DNA from: an uncultured Chitinophagaceae bacterium
GTDB taxonomy: Bacteria > Bacteroidota > Bacteroidia > Chitinophagales > Chitinophagaceae
Assembly: GCA_937862815.1 (NCBI GenBank)
Contig: CALMED010000044.1
Span: 23,923-87,922, forward strand
DNA: 64,000 bases
Reading direction: 5' to 3'
Part shown: piece after piece, positions 43,163 through 51,659 of the stretch
Layout: every line of letters starts with the position of its first letter
Numbering within the stretch: position 1 is the stretch's first letter
The notes under the pieces: model-generated
Told to the model about the DNA's origin: nothing
The model's database searches: none
The model's input: the letters and a program-made list of their open reading frames with translations, nothing else
Made by a program: the position numbers and the translations under genes

Positions 43163-45187
43163 TTATCTGGCTACGGTAAAGCGGACGGACTGTATTTCGT
43201 CGCCGTTGATCAGCTGCAGCACATAGGTGCCGGGCTGCAGTTGCTGTACGTTCAGAACAGGGATGCTGTTCACACCAGCGGCCACTGCATTCTTTTGTTG
43301 CAGTACCAGTTTGCCGGAGAGGTCCATTACCCGCAGGGTTACGGTGGTGCTGCTGCTCACATCCACCCGGGCGGTGGCGGTGCTGCTCACCACGGGGTTG
43401 GGGGCCAGGCTGAGGCCTTTGAGGCCGGCGCTGCTCTTCCGCATCATGATGATGTGGGAGTAGGTGAACTTGCCATCCGTGTCAATCATCTTCAGGCGGT
43501 AGTGGAACACGTTCTCGGTTTCGTTGGCCAGGTTGTCGGCAAAGCTGTAGCTGGCGGTGCGGGAAGATCCGCCGCGGGCTGTTTCGGTGCCGATGGTGCT
43601 GAAGTTGTTGTTTTTGCTGCTGCGTTCCACTTCAAAGCGGTCGAAATTCACTTCGCTTTCCGTTTTCCACTGGATGGTGGCCACGTTGTTGCGCAGCGAT
43701 CCGCTGAAGTCGAGCAGTTTCACCGGCAGGGGCGAGTCTTCGGGGAAGGCGGAAGAGGCCAGGTCGGTAAATCCGGTAGCAGAAAAGATAAGGGAGGCCT
43801 CTACGGTTCCTGTCTGCTGTGAAGCGGTATTACCGTCAATGAAGAAGATACCGTTGCTGGTTGATACATGGATGGAACCGGCGGTGGTAAAGGCGATGCC
43901 GTTCACGCTGCCGCTGAAGGTGCTGCCACCGGCGGGGATCACGGTCCACTTCCGGCCCAGGTTGGTGGGGTTGGAAGTGGAATTGAGCGTGTAGATATAA
44001 GTGGGGCCGCCAGTGGTATTGGACAGCGCATACAATGTACCATTGCCGGAAAACGCAAGGTCGCCGTTCTGGAAATCGGAAATGGCGCCATTGGTTACTG
44101 TGAGGTTCACATTGCCAAAGGTGTTTACGTCGGTGATGGGGTTGGTGCCGTTGCCGCGGAATTTGGCGATGCGCAGCTGGGTGGAACCGTTGCCGGCGAT
44201 GATCCAGCCGTAACCGGCGGGGTCCATACCCAGGCGTACAAAGCCGAGGCCGGTGTTGTCGCTCACGCCGTTCATGTCAATACTGCCCACCAGGGTGTTG
44301 CCGGTACCGTTGCGGTTTACCGCATAGATCTGAACAATACCGTTATTAGAGGCGGTGGAGGTGTTCAGTGTATAGTAAAGGCATCCACCCGGGTCGAAGG
44401 TGGGGATGGATTTATTGAGACCGAGTGCGGCGGTGCTGCCGCTGGGGGTTACCACGTTCTGCGGACCAGCCAGGATGTTTCCCGTCACCGCGTTCATGTG
44501 ATAAGCGGTTATTGCGCCTGAGCCGGCGGTGGCATACATATTGGGTTCCACCACGTTTACCACGGTGGGGGCCGAGGTAGCCACCTGGCTGCCGCGGGTT
44601 GCCGTTACTGTTACCACGTAGATGCCCACGGTGGGGAAGGTGATGGTTTTAGAACTGCTGCTGCCGCTGGGCACGGTGGCGCCGGGAGCCGACCAGGCAT
44701 AGGTGGTGGTGGTGCTGCCGCTGAAATATTCAATCGAGGAGCTGAAGTTAATGCTTCCACCGGTCAGTACCGTAGCCGTGGGGGCCGGAGAAATGGTTAC
44801 GGTAGGAGGAGCCACTGTAATAGTGGTGGAAGTGGTGGCAGTTGCGGATCCACCTTGTGTTTGAGTGACCGTTACCGAAACGGTATAAACACCAACTGCT
44901 GAGAATGTAAATGAATGCGATTGGGTGTTGCAACCACTGGTACAGTTAAAGGTGGCCGGACTGGCGGGAGTGGTGCTGCCGGGACCCGTAATCGTGTAAA
45001 CGAAGGTACGGTCGTTGTTGCTTCCTCCCATACCGGTTGTGGTAACCGTAAATGCCTGGGGTGTGTTTGCGCCAATCGTGGCATTTTGCGGACTGATGCT
45101 GGCTGTTTGGGCCGTTGATTTTCCGGCAGTGAAGCCGAGGGTGAGGAGAAGGCATGCAAGTGCCCTCAGAAAAGTAGACTTTTTCAT
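43163..45187 (-). CDS. T9SS-sorted secreted protein with PKD-like repeats
   Basis: A 674-residue exported protein. A signal peptide (residues 1-26, ending GKSTAQ) is followed by Ig/PKD-like domains rich in Thr and Ser (repeated VGVYTVSVTV, VGIYVVTVTA). A beta-rich middle section follows with propeller-like repeats. The C-terminal type A sorting domain begins near LSLAPNPVVSSTATARVDV and ends GTYVLQLINGDEIQSVRFTVAR. This domain directs outer-membrane passage by the type IX system. No catalytic motif; an adhesin or surface protein is likely. Confidence 0.9.
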   Translation of the reverse strand: MKKSTFLRALACLLLTLGFTAGKSTAQTASISPQNATIGANTPQAFTVTTTGMGGSNNDRTFVYTITGPGSTTPASPATFNCTSGCNTQSHSFTFSAVGVYTVSVTVTQTQGGSATATTSTTITVAPPTVTISPAPTATVLTGGSINFSSSIEYFSGSTTTTYAWSAPGATVPSGSSSSKTITFPTVGIYVVTVTATRGSQVATSAPTVVNVVEPNMYATAGSGAITAYHMNAVTGNILAGPQNVVTPSGSTAALGLNKSIPTFDPGGCLYYTLNTSTASNNGIVQIYAVNRNGTGNTLVGSIDMNGVSDNTGLGFVRLGMDPAGYGWIIAGNGSTQLRIAKFRGNGTNPITDVNTFGNVNLTVTNGAISDFQNGDLAFSGNGTLYALSNTTGGPTYIYTLNSTSNPTNLGRKWTVIPAGGSTFSGSVNGIAFTTAGSIHVSTSNGIFFIDGNTASQQTGTVEASLIFSATGFTDLASSAFPEDSPLPVKLLDFSGSLRNNVATIQWKTESEVNFDRFEVERSSKNNNFSTIGTETARGGSSRTASYSFADNLANETENVFHYRLKMIDTDGKFTYSHIIMMRKSSAGLKGLSLAPNPVVSSTATARVDVSSSTTVTLRVMDLSGKLVLQQKNAVAAGVNSIPVLNVQQLQPGTYVLQLINGDEIQSVRFTVAR

Positions 45188-45400
45188 GTTTCAGAATTGA
45201 GGTAAACAAAAATTAAATTACTGTTGGTTTAACCGATACTGGAACAGGAAAAAAATTCGCCCTGGAAAAGGCAATTTGTCTTTACGGAGGATAATTCGGA
45301 AACTAGAAACTGATTTTTGTACGGATATAGGGGAGTGGAACAAAAGTAAGCCGGCGTGCTGAATTATGCAAGTGTTTGTACTTATTTTTTTTTGATGCAA

Positions 45401-46000
45401 TCAAAAATCTTTCCGTGTTTCTTTCCAGCTTTTATAAAATTGAGCCTGATTTTCAGTTTGTTCGGGCAGATCCTGCAACGGTTCGCAGGCCTGCCAGTTT
45501 TGTTGCATGTCTGCAGGTAATGCCTGGTACAACGCGGTCCCCTTTGTCTTCCAGTCCATCATGTCATCGCTCACTTCCCGGATTTTCCGGGCGGGATTTC
45601 CCACAATGAGGCTCCGCCGTTCAAACTGTTCTCCCTCTTTAACAAAACTGAGTGCACCCACAATGCATTCCTCCTCCAGCATCACATGGTCCATCAGCAC
45701 GCTGTTCATCCCCACCAGGCAGTTGCGGCCAATGGTGGCGCCGTGAATAACGGCTCCGTGGCCGATGTGACTGCCTTCTTTCAGCAGGACGGTGAGGCCG
45801 GGAAACATGTGCAGGGTGCAGTTCTCCTGTACGTTGCAGCCGTCTTCCAGGATGATGGTGCCCCAGTCGCCCCGCAGGGCCGCACCCGGACCGATGTAAC
45901 AGTTTTTGCCAATGATGACATGACCGGTAACGGCGGCCTGTGGATGTACAAACGAAGAAGGGTGTACAACGGGTATGAAACCATGAAAGGAGTAAAACAT
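45401..46000 (-). CDS. paaY: PaaY-type hexapeptide-repeat protein (phenylacetate accessory)
   Basis: A 199-residue left-handed beta-helix protein collinear with E. coli PaaY, a thioesterase-like detoxifying factor of the phenylacetate pathway related to gamma-carbonic anhydrases. Motifs: VVHPSSFVHPQAAVTGHV, LRGDWGTI, metal-ligand His in NCTLHMFPG, SHIGHGAVIHG and LVGMNSVLMD. It starts right at a -7 element (46005-46012), so the mRNA may be leaderless. Confidence 0.9.
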   Translation of the reverse strand: MFYSFHGFIPVVHPSSFVHPQAAVTGHVIIGKNCYIGPGAALRGDWGTIILEDGCNVQENCTLHMFPGLTVLLKEGSHIGHGAVIHGATIGRNCLVGMNSVLMDHVMLEEECIVGALSFVKEGEQFERRSLIVGNPARKIREVSDDMMDWKTKGTALYQALPADMQQNWQACEPLQDLPEQTENQAQFYKSWKETRKDF

Positions 46001-46004
46001 GCGG

Positions 46005-46012
46005 CAAAGATA
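46005..46012 (-). promoter_or_regulatory. -7 element abutting paaY start
   Basis: On the minus strand TATCTTTG (46012 to 46005) fits TAnnTTTG and ends four bases before the paaY ATG at 46000. Confidence 0.5.
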
Positions 46013-46040
46013 CTACCTCTGCAACGTCATGGTCTGCCTG

Positions 46041-46640
46041 CTAAAACAGAACCATCAGCCCGATCATGCCCAGCGATTGGGAAGCGGTGCAGGACAGGAG
46101 GCAGGCTATGGCGGCAATGGCGGCGATGATCACCAGGGCTGCAAAGATCCACAGTAAAATGTTGCTCTTCTTGTATTTTGGGCGTACTTCCTGTTGTATA
46201 AATGCCCGCATCTTATTGCGCAGTTGCTTTTTTGCTGCCCTTTTTTCGCGGGCAACTTCTTTTTTGGTAACCGGGGTGTGGGTGATGGGGTCAATGGCGA
46301 TGGCGGCGCTTACCGCCTGTGAGTTGACGGCAAAAGGCAGGTAGGGTTGCGGATGGTTGTACTGGTTACCGAAAAAGGCCACCATCGCAAAGGTGCTGCT
46401 GCCAAAAAGGAAATGATACACTTTTCGTTTGCGGAATGAAAGATGCCTGCCGGCGCTGAGCAGGAGTACAACGGTCAGCATTGCGATGGTATTCAGCACC
46501 CAGGGGGAGAATACCACACCGGCTTCAAACAACTGGTAGCCCGTACGAAGGGCAATGAGGTTGAGGGGGATGTGCAGCAGCACAATCAGAACCCGGGCCA
46601 GGATGGGATGCCGGGAGGCCCACACGGAAAGTGGCTTCAT
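46041..46640 (-). CDS. 4-TM membrane protein, first of a paralogous pair
   Basis: A 199-residue protein with about four hydrophobic segments (ARVLIVLLHIPLNLIAL, LNTIAMLTVVLLLSAG, FAMVAFFG, ILLWIFAALVIIAAIAAIACLLS). A Lys/Arg-rich cytoplasmic stretch (REKRAAKKQLRNKMR) precedes the last segment. It is paralogous to the gene at 46753-47409 in its first helix and layout. I do not recognise the family. Confidence 0.7.
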   Translation of the reverse strand: MKPLSVWASRHPILARVLIVLLHIPLNLIALRTGYQLFEAGVVFSPWVLNTIAMLTVVLLLSAGRHLSFRKRKVYHFLFGSSTFAMVAFFGNQYNHPQPYLPFAVNSQAVSAAIAIDPITHTPVTKKEVAREKRAAKKQLRNKMRAFIQQEVRPKYKKSNILLWIFAALVIIAAIAAIACLLSCTASQSLGMIGLMVLF

Positions 46641-46752
46641 ACAGCAGTTGGTTTGGACAGATCCAAAATAAGGAAACTCTTTTTTTTATGCAAGTATTTC
46701 TGCGCCGGAGCCATCAGGTGCAGCCAATACCCGGAAACCGGTTGTGCCGGTT

Positions 46753-47409
46753 TCAGCTATCCGCCGGCTGCTTGCCCTTCCGCACTTTGCGGATGAGCCG
46801 GGTAGCACCGAAGATGATGCCAAACAGTCCCAGGCCAAACACCAGGTAGGCCAGGGCTTCGGAACCGTTGCAGGCAATGTTGCAGGATAGTGCAGCCAGC
46901 AGGATCAGGAGTCCGAGTGATGCCAGCACAATCAGAACGATGAGCAGGCCTTTCCCCCCGTTACCTTCTTTCTTTTTAGTATCGCGGATATAAGACCGTA
47001 ACTGCTTTTTCCAGCTTTTTTTATCGGCTTGGATCACCGGTGCAACCGAAGCCGCGTTTTCTGTTGTATAAACAGCACTCAGCGCAGCGGCACTGTGCCC
47101 CGGCGTCATCTGCACCACGTGTACGCTGCCGCGGTTGGCGGCAAAACTCACAAACAAAAACGTGCAGCATCCGAGTGCAAGATCCAGCACCTTCCGCGGG
47201 GCATACGGCAGGCGGGTGTGATAAAAAAACGCGATCGCGGCCGTCAGCATAAGGGCACTGTACCACCAGGCATCGGCCAGCTGCAGATCCAGCCGCAGCA
47301 ATTCTTTTCCAAAGGCGATGGCCAGCAGGTTGAGGGGCAGGTATAAAAAAACAATGAGCGCTCTTGTGGTCTTCCTGTTACGGGAAGCCCAACGGGAGAT
47401 TTGTTTCAT
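46753..47409 (-). CDS. 4-TM membrane protein, second of a paralogous pair
   Basis: A 218-residue protein with the same architecture as its neighbour: a basic start (KQISRWASRNRKTTRALIV), the shared helix LIVFLYLPLNLLAIAFG, a basic juxtamembrane stretch (KKSWKKQLRSYIRDTKKK) and a C-terminal helix pair with Cys residues (ALSCNIACNG). Located between paaY and paaI. Function unknown. Confidence 0.7.
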   Translation of the reverse strand: MKQISRWASRNRKTTRALIVFLYLPLNLLAIAFGKELLRLDLQLADAWWYSALMLTAAIAFFYHTRLPYAPRKVLDLALGCCTFLFVSFAANRGSVHVVQMTPGHSAAALSAVYTTENAASVAPVIQADKKSWKKQLRSYIRDTKKKEGNGGKGLLIVLIVLASLGLLILLAALSCNIACNGSEALAYLVFGLGLFGIIFGATRLIRKVRKGKQPADS

Positions 47410-47456
47410 GGTATGTTAGTTTTGGTATGATAATGTACAGTTTTTTTTGTACGCCG

Positions 47457-47882
47457 TCAACCCTCCCGGTCGGGCACCAGGTTTTTATCGGTGCGGTAAC
47501 AGAGTCCCTTGAACAGCGCCACGAGGTGACCGTGCTGGTTGGTGACCCGCACCTGGTACAGGCCGGTGGATTTGCCGGGATGCAGTTCGGTGGCTTCGGC
47601 CGTAAGAACATCCCCCACGTGCACGGGCTTGATGAAGTTGATGGACGTGTCCAATGCTACCGATAGCTGGTTGCGGTTGTTGCAGGCAAAGGCAAAGGCG
47701 CTGTCGGCCAGCGAAAAGGTCACACCGCCGTGGATGATGCCAAAACCGTTCACCATCTCCTCCCGTATCTGCATGCGGATGCGGCTGTATCCTTCTTTTA
47801 TTTCCAGCACTTCAATGCCCAGCCATTGGCTGAACCGGTCGTGTTGCAGCATGTGGGTGACTACTTGTTGAGGGGAAGACAT
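47457..47882 (-). CDS. paaI: Hydroxyphenylacetyl-CoA thioesterase PaaI
   Basis: Hotdog-fold acyl-CoA thioesterase of 141 residues that releases CoA from dead-end phenylacetate intermediates. The signature is GFGIIHGGVTFSLADSAFAFACN with catalytic Asp in LADSAF; the ending VALFKGLCYRTD is family-typical. The start at 47882 (MSSPQQVV) is preferred; the longer open frame includes a low-complexity microsatellite-derived leader. Confidence 0.92.
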   Translation of the reverse strand: MSSPQQVVTHMLQHDRFSQWLGIEVLEIKEGYSRIRMQIREEMVNGFGIIHGGVTFSLADSAFAFACNNRNQLSVALDTSINFIKPVHVGDVLTAEATELHPGKSTGLYQVRVTNQHGHLVALFKGLCYRTDKNLVPDREG

Positions 47883-48002
47883 GGTTGAATGAATGAGTGA
47901 ATGAATGGGTTTTCGTTTGGATTGCAGCTTACGTTTTTGTGATGTAAAATCGTTGCACCGCCGCGACATTGTGTTGAAAAAATTGATGGCAGGGGGTAAG
48001 GC

Positions 48003-48779
48003 TTACTTTCCTTTGAAATGCGGGTTGCGTTTTTCGAGGAAGGCATGGATGCCTTCTTCATAATCCGCTGTAGCGGCCGCTTTCTGCTGGAACTCGTCTT
48101 CCCGCAGCAGTTGCTCTTCCCAGCTGCTGGTGAAAGCATGGTTCAGCAGGTGCTTGGTGTAGGCCAGTCCTTTGGTGGGCATCTGTGCCAGCTGCCGGGC
48201 CAGCTTCCGGCTTTCATCGGCAAAGGTTACATCGGGGAAAACTTTGAATACCATGCCCAGCCGTTCTGCTTCAGCGGCGCTCACTTTATCGCCGGTGAGC
48301 ATCAGGGCACTGGCTTTTTGCCAGCCAATCAGGCGGGGCAGGGTATAGGTGCCGCCGCTGTCGGGGATCAGCCCGATTTTTGAAAACGCCTGTATAAACG
48401 CAGCCGATTCGGAAGCCACCACCACATCGCAGCAGAGGGCCATGTTGGCCCCGGCACCCGCCGCCACACCGTTTACCGCCGCCACCACCGGCTTGGGCAG
48501 GTTGCGGATCTTCCGAACGATGGGGTTGTAATGTTCACTGAGTATCTGGGCCAATTCCATTTTTTCATCACCCACCAGTTCCCCGATGTCCTGTCCGGCA
48601 CAAAACGCCTTGCCGTTACCCGTGATGTACACACACCGCACTTCGTGCAGGGAGGCACATTCGTCGAGCCGGTTCTGCAGCAGCAGCGCCATTTCGCGGT
48701 TGAAGCTGTTGAATTTTTCGGGACGGTTGAGATGGATGTATGCCACCGCGTCTTTGATCTCAAATTGAATGGGGGTCAT
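48003..48779 (-). CDS. paaG: 2-(1,2-epoxy-1,2-dihydrophenyl)acetyl-CoA isomerase PaaG
   Basis: Crotonase-fold isomerase that converts ring-epoxide to oxepin-CoA in phenylacetate degradation, 258 residues from the ATG at 48779. The oxyanion hole (CAGQDIGEL; VAAGAGANMALCCD) and the PaaG-type catalytic Asp in FSKIGLIPDSGGTYTLPRL are present. It follows PaaABCD biochemically and precedes PaaZ. A glycosidase gene lies directly upstream rather than paaD. Confidence 0.92.
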   Translation of the reverse strand: MTPIQFEIKDAVAYIHLNRPEKFNSFNREMALLLQNRLDECASLHEVRCVYITGNGKAFCAGQDIGELVGDEKMELAQILSEHYNPIVRKIRNLPKPVVAAVNGVAAGAGANMALCCDVVVASESAAFIQAFSKIGLIPDSGGTYTLPRLIGWQKASALMLTGDKVSAAEAERLGMVFKVFPDVTFADESRKLARQLAQMPTKGLAYTKHLLNHAFTSSWEEQLLREDEFQQKAAATADYEEGIHAFLEKRNPHFKGK

Positions 48780-48871
48780 GGTATTTATTTTTTGGCGCAG
48801 CGAAAGGAGGCAAAGAGATGTTCGCAGAGGGCATGTTGTCCCTTTCCCGTTTTGCTGCGGGGAGTACCCAT

Positions 48872-51526
48872 TTAAAGCTTTATGATTCTGATACAATCAA
48901 TCATCGCCCGGTTTACGTCAACATTCATATTCGTGTTCCACTCTTCCAGCACCAGGCGTAGCGTATTGCTTCCTTTTTTCATCGCCACCTTATAGCTGTT
49001 GCTCCAGCCCCAGTCGCTCCACTCACCCGTACCCCGCTGCGGAAATACAACCGTGCCCACATAGGCGGTTCCGTTGTACAGGCTGCGGAGGGCACATTTG
49101 TTATCGGTGTTCCAGGGGCCGCTGCCGTTGGAGTAGCGGAAGTCAACCAGGTACAGTCCATCCGCCGGCACTGTTACCGGAAACGATAGCCGTGTATTGA
49201 CCGTAGTGCTTGTTTCCACGAAACCGGTGCCGGAGTAATTCACAAAGGGCAGTGCTGCCTTGCCACTGATCGTTTCTGCCTCCACCCGGCTCACCGCGGT
49301 TTCTTCTGCATAAAAGTACGGCTCACTCATAAAAGAAGCGGTTCCGTTTTGAGCAATTGCCGCCACGCTGTATGTTGCTGTGGCAGCATCGGGAAGGACA
49401 AACGAATGTTCTTTGATGGTTGCCAGCTGTTCTCCGTTTTTGAATACGGCATAGCTTACCGCTCCTTCAACGGGTTTCCATTCCAGTTGGTTGCCGGTCC
49501 CTTTCACCTGCGGATCGGGCAGGCTGAAAGCATTGGCCACCAGGTTGATCGTTTGGCCGGCGAAAGGCCGGTTGTCCAGTTCAATCACAATGTCGTGATG
49601 GCCTGATGTTTCCGCAGGGAAGAAAGCTCCGGGCAGTTCTTTTCCGTCCAGTTGAACAGAGGCGATCCGGTTGCCGGTTCCCTTAACAGTGATGGCAAGG
49701 ACTGCGTTGCGGTATTTGAAATTTTTGAGTGTTTTTGTTCCGGTATATCCCGCGGGTACAGCGGGCGCAAAGCGGATGCCTTCCGGCTCAAACTGCATGC
49801 CCACGAACACCCGGTACACCATGGCCAGGTTGCCCGCCATGCTCCACAGCATCCGGTCGCTGTTGATTTCGGTGCCGTTGTAATCGCCGGTCTCCGCCAC
49901 CATGTTTTCGTAGTTGGTGAGGAAGAGGGCGGCTGCACGCCAGATGGAGGCGAGGCCATGATTGAGGGCTGCCTCATTACCGGCTTTGGCAGCAGCCAGG
50001 TTCCAGTAAGCCTGCACAAAGGGCCAGATGCCGTTGTTGTGATAGGGCGGTATACCGGGTATCTGCGGATAGATGCAGGTAACGCCATAAGCGGTGAGGG
50101 GCGACTTTTCAAAAATGGATCTTGCCTGCCGTGCATCCGCCACATCAAATAACACGCTGAGCGCTTCGCCCAATGCTTCAAAACGGGGCGAAACGGTGAA
50201 TGCCTTCCGGCCGTACAGGTATTGCGCATAGTAACCTTTGTCTTCCATCCACAGCTGCCGGTTAATGGCGGCCTTGAGGGTGGCTGCTGTGCGTTCGTAT
50301 GCTTCAAAGGGTTGCCGCAGCTCCTTTGCCATCAGCGCCAGGATGCGGTGCGCCTGGTAATGCACCACGTTGGTGCCGAGGTTCTGCGACACAAAGATGT
50401 CGCGGTTGTCCATCCAACGGGGATAGGTTTGCTCCCGCCAGTCGAGAAAAGACGATTCGCCGTTGTACAATCCGGTTTCCGGGTTGAGTAAAACCTTTGC
50501 GTCATCTTCCAACGTGTTTTTAATGATTTCATATGTGAGGTGCAGCCAGTCGCGGTCGCCCGTGGCTTTGTAAATTTCCCAGGCCGCCAGTACCCAGGTG
50601 GTGCGGTCGCTGGATACGGGCCAGGCGCCGCCACTGCCGGTATCCTGCACAATGCGTTTGCGTTTAACTTTTTTGAGTAACGAAATTTTGGCGATGTCGG
50701 GTTGGTGATACGCAAAGGCGAGAAAGATGCTGTAGCTGATGTCGCGTGTCCATACGCCGCCCCATTTGGCACCGGTGCGGAAGGTGCTGTCGGGTTCAAT
50801 GTTTTTCAGGGCTTCTTCCAGCGAGAGGTTGAAGAGGGCGTCCACGATGGGCTGATCGGAGGTATACGAGGGTTTCTGCGACAGGTCCAGCTGCTGTTTC
50901 CATTCTTTTTCCCGGTTCTCTTCTTCGCTGTACGGGTTGAACGTAAGCGTGATGGTGTAAATGCCGTCCTGGTCCGGATCTTCCAGCTGCAGGCCTTTGT
51001 TGCTGAGGTTCACAAAATCCCAGGACAGCGGTTCGGCGGCACCGGCGATGTAAAATCCTTTGAAATCCGACCGGGCCACTTTGCTGCCGTCCCAGGCTTC
51101 GTAATAGCCTTTTTCTTCAAACTGTTTCAGAACGGGCCGCATATCCACCCGGAAGGTGTAGGTGTAGTTCACCGGCAGGTAGGTGGCGGGTGCGTCGGGT
51201 ACCGGTTCCGGCTGGCTGCCAAATACCACCAGCGGCGATTCTTTTTCATCGTTGATCACCACCCAGTGGTCGTTGCCCGGTGCCAGTTCGTTGTCTTTTT
51301 CATTGATGCTGAATTTGAATTTGATGAGGCGCGAAAACGTGGCGCTGGCCGGACTTTTGTAATTGGAGGTGATATGGGTGGGGGATACAACGGTTGCGGT
51401 GTTGTTACCCTGCGTTACTTTGTCGCGGTAAAGGGTGAAGGCGTCCGATTGATAGAGGATGGTTTTGTCTGTATTGTTACAAGCAGAAAACATGGCAACA
51501 AGTAGTATTGCAAGGAATCGGTTCAT
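48872..51526 (-). CDS. Lipoprotein glycoside hydrolase, (alpha/alpha)6-barrel type with C-terminal carbohydrate-binding module
   Basis: An 884-residue lipoprotein: the lipobox cysteine is Cys16 (VAMFSAC). An N-terminal beta region is followed by a six-hairpin glycosidase domain (GGVWTRDISYSIFLAFA, SGGAWPVSSDRTTWVLAAWEIY, DWREQTYPRWMDNRDIFVSQNLG). Then come a fibronectin-like segment and a C-terminal CBM6/35-like module (VEAETISGKAALPF ... LYLVDFRYSNGSGPW). The closest group by pattern is the MGH1/GH63-like clan; the substrate is unknown. It sits between paaG and the divergent two-component system and shares an intergenic region with the kinase gene. Confidence 0.78.
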   Translation of the reverse strand: MNRFLAILLVAMFSACNNTDKTILYQSDAFTLYRDKVTQGNNTATVVSPTHITSNYKSPASATFSRLIKFKFSINEKDNELAPGNDHWVVINDEKESPLVVFGSQPEPVPDAPATYLPVNYTYTFRVDMRPVLKQFEEKGYYEAWDGSKVARSDFKGFYIAGAAEPLSWDFVNLSNKGLQLEDPDQDGIYTITLTFNPYSEEENREKEWKQQLDLSQKPSYTSDQPIVDALFNLSLEEALKNIEPDSTFRTGAKWGGVWTRDISYSIFLAFAYHQPDIAKISLLKKVKRKRIVQDTGSGGAWPVSSDRTTWVLAAWEIYKATGDRDWLHLTYEIIKNTLEDDAKVLLNPETGLYNGESSFLDWREQTYPRWMDNRDIFVSQNLGTNVVHYQAHRILALMAKELRQPFEAYERTAATLKAAINRQLWMEDKGYYAQYLYGRKAFTVSPRFEALGEALSVLFDVADARQARSIFEKSPLTAYGVTCIYPQIPGIPPYHNNGIWPFVQAYWNLAAAKAGNEAALNHGLASIWRAAALFLTNYENMVAETGDYNGTEINSDRMLWSMAGNLAMVYRVFVGMQFEPEGIRFAPAVPAGYTGTKTLKNFKYRNAVLAITVKGTGNRIASVQLDGKELPGAFFPAETSGHHDIVIELDNRPFAGQTINLVANAFSLPDPQVKGTGNQLEWKPVEGAVSYAVFKNGEQLATIKEHSFVLPDAATATYSVAAIAQNGTASFMSEPYFYAEETAVSRVEAETISGKAALPFVNYSGTGFVETSTTVNTRLSFPVTVPADGLYLVDFRYSNGSGPWNTDNKCALRSLYNGTAYVGTVVFPQRGTGEWSDWGWSNSYKVAMKKGSNTLRLVLEEWNTNMNVDVNRAMIDCIRIIKL

Positions 51527-51575
51527 GCTGGCTCGGTTTGCGCACGAAAGCTAAGCAATTATCTGCATTGGCGAC

Positions 51576-51589
51576 CCGGTTTGTAACCC
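51576..51589. promoter_or_regulatory. Candidate regulator-binding motif upstream of the kinase gene
   Basis: CCGGTTTGTAACCC contains GGTT-N3-AACC. The same motif with N2 (CCGGTTGTAACCC) recurs at 54591-54603 before the secreted operon. It lies 43 bases before a near-consensus -7 element (TATCTTGG, 51633-51640) of the kinase gene, and close to the divergent glycosidase gene. Confidence 0.4.
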
Positions 51590-51659
51590 GGGGTCAGGGA
51601 AAACCTGCTTGTTTTTTTGAAATTGATTTGATTATCTTGGAGATGAATTGTGCCTGGAT

